Assembly (NCBI GenBank): GCA_016702505.1
Contig: JADJDU010000008.1
Span: forward strand, 1 to 64,000
Direction of reading: 5' to 3'
Length of the DNA stretch: 64,000 bases
Origin: Microthrixaceae bacterium
GTDB taxonomy: Bacteria; Actinomycetota; Acidimicrobiia; Acidimicrobiales; Iamiaceae
Part shown: positions 32,748 to 42,403 of the stretch, one piece after another
How positions within the stretch are numbered: position 1 is the stretch's first letter
How the letters are laid out: each line of letters starts with the position of its first letter
Program-made: the position numbers and the translations under genes
Notes under the pieces: model-generated
Database searches by the model: none
What the model saw: the letters and a program-made list of their open reading frames with translations, nothing else
Told to the model about the DNA's origin: nothing

Positions 32748-34847
32748 TCAAGCCACCCGGCGGCGGTATTCCGCTGACGCCTGGACCCCGCCGATGAGCG
32801 ACTCCAGCCCGCCTCGTCGGGTGGCACTCACCCAGTAGGCCCACCCAGTGGGGTCCGGGGTCCGGTCGAGCATGGCCAGATAGGTCATGGTCACATCGAC
32901 CGGGGCCGACAGGCGCCCGACGCCGACGCTGCTCTCGGTCCAGCCTGTAACCAGCGAACCCCGGGACTCGCCGGTCTGGAGCCGGTGTACGGCAAGGGTC
33001 AGTTCGACCAACGACGGTGCTCGGCCGAAGACGTTCGAGTAGACGCGGCCCACGAAGTCGATGGGTGGCAGTCGGTCGGTACCCGTCGACGCCACCACAC
33101 TGTCGGCCACCGTCGAGGCTGACTCACCCGAACGGATGCGGGCCGCGCCGTCCCGCACCGCCTGGGCTGAGACCGGATAGGTGCCGGTGACGGCTAGGTG
33201 GGCCCTGACCCCGGGTGCCACCACTCGGCGGTACTCGGGGGAGTTCATGAACGAGCCGATGACGCGGGCTCCACCCCAACCGGCATCGAGGCGATCCATC
33301 CAGTGGGCAGTCCCCGCCGGGTCGGCGTTTCGTCCCAGGAAGTCGCGGTACTGCTGGGCGACGAACTCGACCGGACACCGGAACGGGATCGTCGCCCCCG
33401 GAAGGTTGTCGGACCGGCCGAGTCGTCGCGATCCACGCATGAACGTGGGCCAGTCGGCCCGACACCAGCGCTTGCCCGTGGAGAAGAGGTCGACCTGGGT
33501 GGCCTGTTCGAAGAAGTAGGTGACGGCGATGTGGGTGGTTCCCTCCACATCGGCGACAACGGGAGTCGACGCTGGGGTCAAGGCCAGGCCCGAGCTGAGC
33601 CGGCGTGCGACCTCGATGCGGCCTGTTGCCCCGTCGTGCACGCGCAGCTCGTGGTCCAGGCTGGCGATCACCTCTTGGGCGCCGTCGTCGTCGACGTCGG
33701 CTATGGCCACCCCGCCATGGGTGCTGTACCGCTCGAAGCATCCGTTGGCGTGACCGGACTCACAGCTCCGCCACATCTCGCGGCCGTCGGTGTCGAACGC
33801 GTACAGGTAGCCGCCCTCCGATGCCGTGACCACCTCGAGCCCGGGGTCTCCATCGAGTTGGCCCAACGCCGGAGATGTCATCGACCTGCCAGCCACCGCC
33901 ACAGGCCAGCCCGCTAGTGACCGACCGGTCCGGGCCGTGAAGGCGTCTACCCATCGACCACCGGGATCGGGGAAGTGGGTTCCGGTTCCCACCACCACGT
34001 CCAGCCAGCCATCGCGGTTGATGTCGGCCACCGCCGGGGTCGACCACACGGTCTGCAACGGCACGAAACGGGGGTAGCCGGGGTAGGTCGACCCGTCACG
34101 GTTGAGAATCCACACCAAACCTCCCTCGGGTGCCCCCAGCGGATTACCAGCCCATATGTCACCACCGAGGATGATCTCGGGAGTGCCGTTGCGGTCGATG
34201 TCGGCCACCACGGGGCTGGACCACAGCGTGTCCTCTAGGTAGCGCCGCCAGAGGAAGCGACCGTCGCTGGACCACGCATAGACGGTGTGATCCCAACTGG
34301 GGGCGACGATGTCGAGGACTCCGTCACCGTCGATGTCGGCCACAGCGGGAGTGGCGAAGAACCCATGGGGTCGACAGTCGGTACCCGGTGGACAGTGCAG
34401 CGGCCACTGCTCGCTGAACACGCGGACCACCCGTCCCGACGGACCGTCGACGGTCATGACCCGCCCATCCATCGTTCCCACGACGATGTCGCTTTTACCG
34501 TCACCGGTGAGGTCGACGATGGTCGGGGACGACTCGATAGCAGTCCGTCCCATCGAGATCGACCAAATGAGTCGACGGCGGGGCAGCGTGTAGGCCTCCA
34601 GTTGGCCGTCGACACTGCCCACCACCATGTCGACCTTGCCGTCGCCGGTGATGTCGGCGATCGCCGGTGTCGAGAACGCCTCGGTGGTCCCTGTTGTCAT
34701 GTAGACGCCCGACACCGGATGGCGCACGGTTCCCAGCAGATTCAAAGGTGAGTCGATCGCCTCGGCTCGGGGGGTGACGGCGACCGAGCCCGCCACCGCC
34801 ACCATCCCGGCAACGACGCAAACGAGGCGCTTCGAAAGCCTTGGCAA
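32748..34847 (-). CDS. secreted VCBS/FG-GAP propeller protein with DUF4214 region
   Basis: 699 residues from TTG 34847 (GGAGGGACAAC upstream). A signal peptide (LVCVVAGMVAVAGSVAVTPRAEA) is followed by at least seven repeats of the form PxVADIDGDGxxDIVxG (ITGDGKVDMVVG, LTGDGKSDIVVG, IDGDGVLDIVAP, IDRNGTPEIILG, INRDGWLDVVVG), i.e. Ca-binding propeller blades. The last 220 residues contain DUF4214-type segments (FVAQQYRDFLGRNADPAGTAHWMDRL, FVGRVYSNVFGRAPSLVEL). Likely an extracellular adhesion or matrix protein; ligand unknown. Confidence 0.9.
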   Translation of the reverse strand: MPRLSKRLVCVVAGMVAVAGSVAVTPRAEAIDSPLNLLGTVRHPVSGVYMTTGTTEAFSTPAIADITGDGKVDMVVGSVDGQLEAYTLPRRRLIWSISMGRTAIESSPTIVDLTGDGKSDIVVGTMDGRVMTVDGPSGRVVRVFSEQWPLHCPPGTDCRPHGFFATPAVADIDGDGVLDIVAPSWDHTVYAWSSDGRFLWRRYLEDTLWSSPVVADIDRNGTPEIILGGDIWAGNPLGAPEGGLVWILNRDGSTYPGYPRFVPLQTVWSTPAVADINRDGWLDVVVGTGTHFPDPGGRWVDAFTARTGRSLAGWPVAVAGRSMTSPALGQLDGDPGLEVVTASEGGYLYAFDTDGREMWRSCESGHANGCFERYSTHGGVAIADVDDDGAQEVIASLDHELRVHDGATGRIEVARRLSSGLALTPASTPVVADVEGTTHIAVTYFFEQATQVDLFSTGKRWCRADWPTFMRGSRRLGRSDNLPGATIPFRCPVEFVAQQYRDFLGRNADPAGTAHWMDRLDAGWGGARVIGSFMNSPEYRRVVAPGVRAHLAVTGTYPVSAQAVRDGAARIRSGESASTVADSVVASTGTDRLPPIDFVGRVYSNVFGRAPSLVELTLAVHRLQTGESRGSLVTGWTESSVGVGRLSAPVDVTMTYLAMLDRTPDPTGWAYWVSATRRGGLESLIGGVQASAEYRRRVA

Positions 34848-34858
34848 GTTGTCCCTCC

Positions 34859-34918
34859 AAGGACCTGAGCGGATAGGTCCGGTCGTCCTCGCTAGCAGGT
34901 TGATCAGACCGAGGCGGT
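34859..34918 (+). repeat. R1 dispersed repeat, partial copy
   Basis: GACCTGAGCGGATAGGTCCG through GGTTGATCAGACCGAGGC; the right half is replaced by the region upstream of the CBS gene. Confidence 0.75.
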
Positions 34919-35030
34919 GTCTGGATTCGACAGGACCACGGCGAATCGGGTGGCGAAAGGGTATCTGGCGAGCAGACGCTCACGGAGTGCGCGATCATTG
35001 GGGCGACTCCCAAAGCACGAGGAGGTTCCC

Positions 35031-35465
35031 ATGCAGGTCAGCGTGTTGCTCCAGCAGAAGGGCTCCGACGTGGTCACGGTGAGACCAGACACCACCACTG
35101 CTGAGGCCATCGATACCTTGGCTCGTCACCGCATCGGGGCGGTGGTCGTGACCAGCGACGGAACGTCGATCGAAGGCGTTCTGGCCGAACGAGACGTGGT
35201 GCTGGCTATCTCCATCCTCGGTTCACCGGTGCTTTCTCGCCCGGTCTCAGAGGTGATGAGCACCGATGTGGTCACCTGTCGGCCCGAAACCACCATCGAG
35301 CACCTTATGGCCACCATGACCGATCGCCGTGCCCGCCATGTGCCGGTCACGTCCGAGGGTCGACTGGTCGGCCTCGTGAGCATCGGTGACGTGGTCAAGG
35401 ACCGGATCTCCGGGCTTGAGTTCGAAGCCCGGGCTCTACACGACTACATCTCCCACCCCTACTGA
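35031..35465 (+). CDS. CBS-domain pair protein
   Basis: 144 residues from ATG 35031, with a strong GAGGAGG 5 bases upstream. Two CBS motifs are present: SDVVTVRPDTTTAEAIDTLARHRIGAVVV and TDVVTCRPETTIEHLMATMTDRRARHVPV, with GLVSIGDVVKDRI at the end. Such small proteins bind adenine nucleotides and act as energy or redox sensors. It ends 17 bases from the convergent menE. Confidence 0.9.
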   Translation: MQVSVLLQQKGSDVVTVRPDTTTAEAIDTLARHRIGAVVVTSDGTSIEGVLAERDVVLAISILGSPVLSRPVSEVMSTDVVTCRPETTIEHLMATMTDRRARHVPVTSEGRLVGLVSIGDVVKDRISGLEFEARALHDYISHPY

Positions 35466-35482
35466 GATCCGCGTCCGAGAGG

Positions 35483-36631
35483 TCAGCGCTCGACTGACGC
35501 GGAGCGCATGAGCGCGTCCCGTTGGACTTTGCCCAGGGATGTGCGGGCGATCGAGGGAACAAGTAGCAGCTCGCGGGGAGCCGCCCACCGGGGCAACACC
35601 TGGGAGCAGTGGTCCCGGAGGTCCTCCAAGGTCGGGGGTCGAGCGGGGTCACGGGCGACCACCACGGCCACCACCCGTTGCCCCCAGCGCGGGTCGACCT
35701 TTCCCATCACCGCCACATCGGCGACCTCGGGGTGCGCAGCTAGGGCCGACTCGACCGGGCCGGGCCAAACGTTCTCTCCGCCGGTGATGATCAGATCATC
35801 GGCTCGCCCATCCACCACCAGCCGGTCACCGCTCCACCGGCCGCGGTCTCCGGTGGTCATCCACCCGTCACCGTCGACCAAGGCGGTGATGTCCCCGTTG
35901 GGCGCCCGCACGCCACGGGCCAGGGTTGAACCCCGCAGGCGGATCATGCCCGAACCATCGACTTCGACCTCGATGTCGCCGATGGGGCGTCCGTCGTACA
36001 CGACGCCGCCGCCGGTCCCGGTGAGCCCGTAGGTGCGGACCACGTTGGCTGGCCTGGCGACATCGTCGGCAGCGCCGCCCACCACCACGTGTCGGAATCG
36101 GCCGACGTCGATGCGGTCCAGCACGGTGGGTACGACCGAGACGAGCGTTGAGCCCAGACGGCCCGGGGCCCCGGACACCGCGTCGGCGTCGAAACCGTCC
36201 ATGAGGTCGAGCCCGACGCCGGTCACCAGAGACCGGACCACCACGCCGAGACCACCGAGGTGAGCTAGCGGTAGGCACGCCAGCCACCGGTCCCGGGCCG
36301 GGTCCACATCGAGTCGCTCGTGGACAGCCACGGCATGGGCCTGCAATCCGGCGCGGGTGTGCACCACCATCTTGGGTGCACCGGTACTTCCGCTGGAGGG
36401 GACCACTAGGGCATCTCCGTCTCGCAGCTCAGGGAGCTGCTCCCAGTCGAGGGGCCAACGGTGTGGTCCGACCACGCCATGGGGTCGGACGATGTCGATC
36501 AGGTCGTGGCGGGCCTCGGCGGACAACCGTTGGTCCACGACCATGACGGCGTCGCCCGAAGCCCACGCATCCTCCAGCGCGCCGACCAGTTCGGCACCGG
36601 CGGGCAGGTCGAGTGCGAGAAGTCTGGCCAC
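35483..36631 (-). CDS. menE: o-succinylbenzoate-CoA ligase (MenE-like)
   Basis: About 382 residues from GTG 36631. The adenylate-forming motif SSGSTGAPK, then YGLTGTGGG, TGDRG and the C-terminal GRADDLIITGGENVWPGPVE ... KVQRD are all present. The protein is shorter than usual acyl-CoA ligases, as is common for actinobacterial MenE. It activates o-succinylbenzoate with CoA and ATP in menaquinone synthesis. Position next to menA, menD, menF and menG supports the assignment. Confidence 0.9.
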   Translation of the reverse strand: MARLLALDLPAGAELVGALEDAWASGDAVMVVDQRLSAEARHDLIDIVRPHGVVGPHRWPLDWEQLPELRDGDALVVPSSGSTGAPKMVVHTRAGLQAHAVAVHERLDVDPARDRWLACLPLAHLGGLGVVVRSLVTGVGLDLMDGFDADAVSGAPGRLGSTLVSVVPTVLDRIDVGRFRHVVVGGAADDVARPANVVRTYGLTGTGGGVVYDGRPIGDIEVEVDGSGMIRLRGSTLARGVRAPNGDITALVDGDGWMTTGDRGRWSGDRLVVDGRADDLIITGGENVWPGPVESALAAHPEVADVAVMGKVDPRWGQRVVAVVVARDPARPPTLEDLRDHCSQVLPRWAAPRELLLVPSIARTSLGKVQRDALMRSASVER

Positions 36632-36795
36632 GACCCGATGCTCGCACGTCGGCCGATTCTTCCTGCGAATTCGCGCCCCGAACCGAAGCGCCTTCGATCG
36701 GTCCCATGATCTAGGGGTCGCATCGGCTGGGCGGCAATAGGGATTGCAACCTTTGGCTCCGGTGACACAGACGCCATGGGCCAGACTTCTACCCC

Positions 36796-37704
36796 GTGAC
36801 CCAAGCGACTGATCCCCGTGGACCCTCGCTATGGATCCAGGGAGCGCGACCACGGACCCTCCCTGCCGCGGTGGTGCCCGTGGCGGTGGGGACGGCGGTG
36901 GCGGTGGGCACGGTTCCTGGCGGGCTCATCTGGTGGCGGGCCGCGGCGGCATTGATCGTCTCCTTGGCGCTACAGGTGGCCACCAACTACGCCAACGACT
37001 ACAGCGACGGGATCCGTGGCACCGATGCCGACGACCTTCGGGTTGGCCCGGTGCGCCTGGTCGGTCAGGGTTTGGCGGCTCCCGGTGCGGTTAAACGGGC
37101 GGCGGCAGCCGCCTTCGGTGTAGCGGCAGTGGTGGGGGCCGCGCTGGCCCTGGCCGTGGGTCCCGAGCTGTTCGTCGTCGGTGCCCTGGCCATCGCTGCT
37201 GGCTGGTTCTACACCGGCGGTCCACGGCCCTACGGCTACGCCGGGATGGGCGAGCTGTTCGTCTTCGTGTTCTTCGGGGTGGTCGCCACCGCCGGGTCGA
37301 CCTATGTCCAGACCGGGGAGCTGACCGCTCTGTCGTTGGGGGCATCGGTTCCGGTCGGCTTCCTGGCCACCTCGCTTCTGGTGGTCAACAACCTTCGCGA
37401 CATCCCCGGAGACACCGAGGTCGGAAAGCGGACGCTGGCCGTTCGAATCGGTGATACCCGCACCCGCTGGTTCTACGTGAGTCTTCTGGTGGGTAGCTTC
37501 ATCAGTGTTCCGCTGGTGGCCGGCGGAGGGGGAAGGCCTGCCGGCGCCTTGGCGTTGCTGGCTGTCTTCGCGGCGCAGCGTCCGGTTGTGGCCGTCCTCT
37601 CGGGAGCCCGGGGCGGTGCTCTCATTCCGGTTCTGGTCGACACCGGCCGGGTTCAGGCCCTCTTCGGAGCACTGCTGTCGGTCGGCCTGGTTCTGTCAGC
37701 CTGA
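36796..37704 (+). CDS. menA: 1,4-dihydroxy-2-naphthoate polyprenyltransferase
   Basis: 302 residues from GTG 36796, eight or nine membrane helices (UbiA superfamily). NYANDYSDGIRGTD carries the first Asp-rich Mg/prenyl-diphosphate motif, and NNLRDIPGDTEVGKRTLAVRIG the second; YTGGPRPYGY is the MenA signature. It attaches the prenyl tail to DHNA at the membrane. Divergent from menE; its last 9 bases overlap the opposite-strand hydrolase gene. Confidence 0.95.
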   Translation: MTQATDPRGPSLWIQGARPRTLPAAVVPVAVGTAVAVGTVPGGLIWWRAAAALIVSLALQVATNYANDYSDGIRGTDADDLRVGPVRLVGQGLAAPGAVKRAAAAAFGVAAVVGAALALAVGPELFVVGALAIAAGWFYTGGPRPYGYAGMGELFVFVFFGVVATAGSTYVQTGELTALSLGASVPVGFLATSLLVVNNLRDIPGDTEVGKRTLAVRIGDTRTRWFYVSLLVGSFISVPLVAGGGGRPAGALALLAVFAAQRPVVAVLSGARGGALIPVLVDTGRVQALFGALLSVGLVLSA

Positions 37705-38481
37705 ACGGGCCGAGACCTCTCGCACCCTGTCGGCCACCAGCTCGGGGGCGTGGAGGTGGGCGGCGTGTCCGGCGCCGGGGACGGTCACAAGCTTCGCCCC
37801 GGGCACGGTGTCGGCCACGCGTCGACCGAGCTTGACGAACTTGAGGTCCAACTGGCCGGCCATGGCGACGGTCGGTGCCCTGATTTCGCTCAGGGCGCTC
37901 CACCACGGTGGGTCCATTGTCCCAGTGCCTGAGAGCCGAAGAGATGACGCCAGACCCGAGGCGGTGTTGGTGGCCCTGGCCCGTCGTTCCTCTACATCAT
38001 CGGGAAGGTTGGCGAACAGGGGTTGCGCCAACCATTCCTCGAGGAACGCGGCGACACCGAGCTTTTCGATCCGCTCGGCCCGGACATGGTCGAGCCTTCG
38101 GCGCTCGGCTCTCTCGTCGGGATCGTCGATACCGGCGGTGGCCCCGACCAGCACCAGGCCGGCCACCAGGTCAGGGTGGTCGAGGGCGAGGCGAAGGACG
38201 GCTCTGGCCCCCATCGAATAGCCAACGTAGGTGGCGCGTCCACCGGTCTCGGCCAACAGGTCGGCGGTGGCGGACAGGTCGGCCTGGATCGCCGATGATC
38301 CTCCGTGGCCGGGTGCGTCGACCCTGATCACTGTGTGATCACACGCCAGCCTTCGAGCCACGTGGCGCCAGCTCACCCCGGTCTGGGTGAAGCCGTGAAC
38401 CAACACCACCGGCGGGCCATCGCCTTCGGTCACCTGGTGCAGCCCCACGAGTTGAGGATAGGACCGTGGTGTAGCGGACAT
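37696..38481 (-). CDS. menH: alpha/beta hydrolase, probable SHCHC synthase (MenH-like)
   Basis: 261 residues. Oxyanion HGFTQTGVSW, nucleophile elbow GYSMGAR (Ser), APGHGGSS and GAGHAAHLHAP give the triad. The order and MenH-type GYSMGARxxLRLAL region, plus its seat between menA and menD, point to 2-succinyl-6-hydroxy-2,4-cyclohexadiene-1-carboxylate synthase. An unrelated esterase cannot be excluded. Confidence 0.82.
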   Translation of the reverse strand: MSATPRSYPQLVGLHQVTEGDGPPVVLVHGFTQTGVSWRHVARRLACDHTVIRVDAPGHGGSSAIQADLSATADLLAETGGRATYVGYSMGARAVLRLALDHPDLVAGLVLVGATAGIDDPDERAERRRLDHVRAERIEKLGVAAFLEEWLAQPLFANLPDDVEERRARATNTASGLASSLRLSGTGTMDPPWWSALSEIRAPTVAMAGQLDLKFVKLGRRVADTVPGAKLVTVPGAGHAAHLHAPELVADRVREVSARSG

Positions 38482-38507
38482 AGGTGGCTGTGGTGAGATG
38501 GTCCGTG

Positions 38508-40271
38508 ATGGCCGACTTGACCGAAGACTCCGCAGTCCTCAACGCCACGTTCTGCGCCACGCTCGTCGATGAGTGGGTCAGGGCCGGTTTGGAACACGCC
38601 GTCGTCTCACCAGGGTCTCGATCCACCCCCATGGCGATGGCGCTCGCCGATCGACCCGAGATCACCGTCCATGTCCACATAGACGAGCGGTCGGCGGCGT
38701 TCGTGGGTCTCGGGATCGGCATGGCCTCGGGGCGGCCAGCCGTGGTCCTCACCACCAGCGGGACCGCGGCGGTAGAGCTCCATCCGGCCGTCGTCGAGGC
38801 CCATCAGGCCAGTGTTCCGCTGGTGGCGGTGACGGCAGACCGTCCGCCCGAACTGCACGACGTAGGTGCCCCTCAGACCGTCGACCAGAACCGGCTCTTC
38901 GGTCCGGCGGTCCGGTGGTTCGTGGATCCTGGTCCTCCGAGTTCGGCCACGAGTGGTTCGTGGCGGTCGTTGGGGGCCAGGGCAGTGCTGGAGGCCGAGG
39001 GCTGCGGCGGTCGTGGCCCCGGGCCGGTGCACTTGAACCTGGCGTTCCGAGAGCCGCTGCTGGCCCAGCCGGTGTCGTTGCCGCCGGGTCGGCCGTCGGG
39101 GCGTGTGTGGCACCACTTCAGTGCACCGGAGGTCCGGGGCTCCATGGATGTCGATACCGTCCTGGACGCGCTCGAAGTCGGCCAACCTCGACGAGTCTTG
39201 GTCGTGGCCGGCGCCCGCTGTGGTAACCCCGAGACGGTGTTGAACACGGTCGCGGAGATGGGTTGGCCGGTGCTGGCCGATTCTCGCTCAGGGTGTCGGA
39301 CCGGTCAGGTTGGGGTGATCACCACCGCCGATACGTGGCTCCGGTTGAGTGATCTGGCTGAGGAACTCCAGCCCGACCTGGTGGTCAGGCTGGGGGAGTC
39401 ACCAGCATCGAAGGTGGTCGGCGCGTGGTTGGCTCAGGTCGCTGTGCCTCAGATCGCAGTTCATCCCCATGGCGAATGGCTCGATCCCGACCGAAATGCC
39501 GACGTGGTGCTACGAGCCGATCCGGCTCAGTTTCTGGCCACGCTGGCCGGCCGTCTCGGCCAGGCCAGCGACGAGCGGTGGAGTGCTCGCTGGCAGCAAC
39601 TCGAGGTGGCAGCCCAGGACGTGTTGAGCCACCACCTCGAGTCAGACGATCGACGGGTGACAGACCCCGCGGTTGCCCGGGCCGTTGCTCGTAGCATCGT
39701 CGGGAAGGAGGACGCGGTGCTCGTGGTGTCGTCGTCTATGCCGATCCGGGACCTGGAGTGGTATGGAGGCTCCACCCACAACGTGGCGGTGATGGCAAAC
39801 CGCGGGGCCAACGGGATCGACGGAGTCGTGTCGACTGCGGTCGGGGTGGCCCTGGCCCGTCACGGCAACGGAGCCTCGACCATGGCGTTGGTGGGGGACC
39901 TGGCTTTCGTGCATGACACCAATGCTCTGGTCGGACTCAGTCGCCGCCAGGTCGACCTCACGATCGTGGTGGTCGACAACGACGGCGGGGCCATCTTCTC
40001 GTTCCTGCCCCCAGCTCGAGAGCTGACCGCCGATCGGTTCGAGTCCCTGTTCGGGACACCCCACGGTGCCGACATCGCGGGGCTGGCCCGCTCCCACGGC
40101 ATCCACGTCACGACGGTCGAGGCCCATCACGGAGTTGGCGCCCTGCGCCAGGCGTTGGACGCCAACGTCGAGCGGGGTGGCCCCAACCTGGTAGTGATCA
40201 AGACCGATCGGGCCGTCAACGCCGCAGACCACGACGCGCTCCATCGAGCGATGCACGCATCGGTGCTCTGA
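38508..40271 (+). CDS. menD: SEPHCHC synthase (MenD), ThDP enzyme
   Basis: 587 residues from ATG 38508; a GTG at 38484 is the alternative. VVSPGSRSTPMAMAL and HVHIDERSAAFVGLGI form the N-terminal thiamine-side motif, DRPPELHDVGAPQTVDQ is the substrate arginine region, and GDLAFVHDTNAL with DNDGGAIFSFLPPA is the Mg-ThDP motif. It condenses 2-oxoglutarate with isochorismate. Divergent from the menH-like gene, with 26 bases between the start codons. Confidence 0.95.
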   Translation: MADLTEDSAVLNATFCATLVDEWVRAGLEHAVVSPGSRSTPMAMALADRPEITVHVHIDERSAAFVGLGIGMASGRPAVVLTTSGTAAVELHPAVVEAHQASVPLVAVTADRPPELHDVGAPQTVDQNRLFGPAVRWFVDPGPPSSATSGSWRSLGARAVLEAEGCGGRGPGPVHLNLAFREPLLAQPVSLPPGRPSGRVWHHFSAPEVRGSMDVDTVLDALEVGQPRRVLVVAGARCGNPETVLNTVAEMGWPVLADSRSGCRTGQVGVITTADTWLRLSDLAEELQPDLVVRLGESPASKVVGAWLAQVAVPQIAVHPHGEWLDPDRNADVVLRADPAQFLATLAGRLGQASDERWSARWQQLEVAAQDVLSHHLESDDRRVTDPAVARAVARSIVGKEDAVLVVSSSMPIRDLEWYGGSTHNVAVMANRGANGIDGVVSTAVGVALARHGNGASTMALVGDLAFVHDTNALVGLSRRQVDLTIVVVDNDGGAIFSFLPPARELTADRFESLFGTPHGADIAGLARSHGIHVTTVEAHHGVGALRQALDANVERGGPNLVVIKTDRAVNAADHDALHRAMHASVL

Positions 40272-40273
40272 CA

Positions 40274-40336
40274 GCCTCGAAGCCTCGGTCTGATTACCCT
40301 CACAGCGACGACGACTGGACCTATCCGCTCTGGTCC
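40274..40336 (-). repeat. R1 dispersed repeat, partial copy
   Basis: CGAAGCCTCGGTCTGATTACC, CAGCGACGACGACTGGACC and TATCCGCTCTGGTCCTC, between convergent menD and menF. Confidence 0.75.
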
Positions 40337-41578
40337 TCAGGGTCTGACCATGGCCGAGAGCATGGCTTGCATCTTGGCCCTGGTTTCGACCAGTTCGGTG
40401 GCCGGGTCGGAATCGGCCACGATTCCGTTACCGCCGACGATCACTGCCTGGTTGCCCGAGACCGAAGCGCCCCGGATGCTCACCGCGAAGGCTCCGTTGC
40501 CGGCCGCATCCACCCAGCCGACCGCGCCGGCGTAGCGCCCTCGGTCGAAGCCCTCGACCTCCTCTATCAGGCGCAATGCTTCCGCTGTTGGACGACCACA
40601 GACCGCTGGTGTTGGGTGCAGGGCATCAACTAGCTCGAGTATCGAGGCCGGCGGGTGCGACAGCCTTCCCTCGACGTTGGTGGCCAGATGGACCACGTTG
40701 GATAGGGCTACAACCGACGGCTCCGGTTCGTAGTCCACATAGGACGAGAACTGCAGGAGCGTGTCGTGCACCGCGTCGATGGTGACCTGGTGTTCGTGGC
40801 GGTAACCAGCCGATGCGAGAAGCGCCGCGGCGGCACGGTCGTCGGCTTCGGGCTCGCCGGCCCGGGGCGCGGTCCCAGCCATGGGTTGGGCCCTGACCAC
40901 ATCGCCGGACCGGCTGACCAACAGCTCGGGACTTGCACCGCAGAAGCCGTCGACGAGGTACAAGAAGCAATCGGGGTAGCTGCGAGCCAGCCTGGCCAGG
41001 ATCGACTGGATCGGAATCGGGGCGTCTGCACTCACGGTGACCGCCCGCGCAAGGACCACCTTCTCGAGCTCACCGGCCTTGATCCGGGCCACCGCATCGG
41101 CCACCACCTGCATCCACTCGCCGGGTGACCGTTGGGCCGACACGGTGAAGGCCCCGGGCCCGATGGGACGGGGACCCTCAGCGACGGCGTGGATGCGATC
41201 TTGGACCTGGCGCTCGGGGTCAGCGGGTGGGGCGCCATTCTCCGGTGAGGGGCCAACGGCGGTGGCCCAGCGGTTGCCGTCCTCGTCGGTCCCGACGAGG
41301 AGTGACGGCACCACCAGTTCGGCACCCTCACCCGACATGAACGGCAGCGCCCCGAGGGCGACAGGTCCGGTGCCAGGTAGCGCGAGGGGGTTGTCCACAG
41401 CCATTCCTGAAAGCTCGCCCACCACGGCATCCCGGGGCCCACGAATGGCGACACCACAACCGGCGAAACCGATGCCGGATCGGCTGAAGAGCGTTCCGTC
41501 CGGGCCAGCGAAGGCCACGTGGTCGACATCGAAATCAAGTGACCGGGTGACGGCCACCAAGGGGGCGGAGCGGGTCAT
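40337..41578 (-). CDS. menF: isochorismate synthase
   Basis: 413 residues of the chorismate-binding family. KAGELEKVVLARAVTV, FLYLVDGFCGASPELLVSR, AGTAPRAGEPEAD, then the C-terminal HPTPAVCGRPTAEAL and GWVDAAGNGAFAVSIRGA with the Mg-binding Glu in VETRAKMQAM. Converts chorismate to isochorismate for menaquinone. An isochorismate synthase for a siderophore would look alike, but the men neighbours decide it. The start overlaps menG stop by 4 bases, so they are coupled. Confidence 0.92.
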   Translation of the reverse strand: MTRSAPLVAVTRSLDFDVDHVAFAGPDGTLFSRSGIGFAGCGVAIRGPRDAVVGELSGMAVDNPLALPGTGPVALGALPFMSGEGAELVVPSLLVGTDEDGNRWATAVGPSPENGAPPADPERQVQDRIHAVAEGPRPIGPGAFTVSAQRSPGEWMQVVADAVARIKAGELEKVVLARAVTVSADAPIPIQSILARLARSYPDCFLYLVDGFCGASPELLVSRSGDVVRAQPMAGTAPRAGEPEADDRAAAALLASAGYRHEHQVTIDAVHDTLLQFSSYVDYEPEPSVVALSNVVHLATNVEGRLSHPPASILELVDALHPTPAVCGRPTAEALRLIEEVEGFDRGRYAGAVGWVDAAGNGAFAVSIRGASVSGNQAVIVGGNGIVADSDPATELVETRAKMQAMLSAMVRP

Positions 41579-42273
41579 GTCCTGGTGGCGGTGATGAGCT
41601 GGGCGATCCCGGTGGACAGGAGGTGCCGCTCCACCCGTTCGAAGCCCTGCTCCGCCAACTGGCCGAGCATCACATCGGCAGGCGGCAGGTAGGCGACGGA
41701 CCGAGGCAGGTACCGATAGGCCGCCGGATCCGAAAGCAGGCCACCGATCACCGGCACCACCTTGCCGAAGTAGATGCCATGTCCCCAGCGCAGAACCGGG
41801 TTGACCGGCTCGGCTACCTCTAACAGGGCGATGCGACCAGCAGGTCTTACGACCCGACCCAGTTCGGCGAAGAACGGTCCGAGCTCGCGGAAGTTGCGAA
41901 GGGCGAAACCACAGGTGACGCCGTCGACCACTCCGTCAGCCACGGGGAGGCACAGGGCATCACCCTGGACCAGCGGAGCCTCGACGCGGGAAGCGGCCAA
42001 CATGCCGAAGGACATGTCAACACCGATGGGGCGGAGGCCCGCGGATCGAAGACCCCCGCAGAGGTCACCCGTCCCACAGGCCAGGTCCAAGACGACCGAC
42101 CCGTGGGGGAGAGCAAGCGAAGCCAGCGCCCGTCGTCTCCATCCCACGTCCATACGGAAGGTCATGACCCGGTTCACCAGGTCATAGCGCGGGGCGATGG
42201 CATCGAACATGGACTGGACCGCTTGGACCTTCTCATCACCGGTGGGTAGCTGATCGGGAGCGGTCCGTGCCAT
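41575..42273 (-). CDS. menG: demethylmenaquinone methyltransferase
   Basis: 232 residues. VQSMFDAIAPRYDLVNRVMTF is the UbiE/MenG signature, LDLACGTGDL the SAM-binding motif I, and GFALRNFRELGPFFAELGRVVRPAGRIALLEV the second signature. It methylates the naphthoquinone ring, the last step of menaquinone synthesis. Upstream in an operon with menF (overlapping ATGA). Confidence 0.95.
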   Translation of the reverse strand: MARTAPDQLPTGDEKVQAVQSMFDAIAPRYDLVNRVMTFRMDVGWRRRALASLALPHGSVVLDLACGTGDLCGGLRSAGLRPIGVDMSFGMLAASRVEAPLVQGDALCLPVADGVVDGVTCGFALRNFRELGPFFAELGRVVRPAGRIALLEVAEPVNPVLRWGHGIYFGKVVPVIGGLLSDPAAYRYLPRSVAYLPPADVMLGQLAEQGFERVERHLLSTGIAQLITATRT

Positions 42274-42403
42274 GAGACGTGATCGTACGGGGCCGGGGGG
42301 CCGGGGTTGCCAGTGGGCGTGGGAGTCGGGCCCCGACCTGGCACCACGAACGATCGGACGGTCGCATGCCGTGGCGTTCCGTCCCGCTCCCTACCTTGGT
42401 CCA

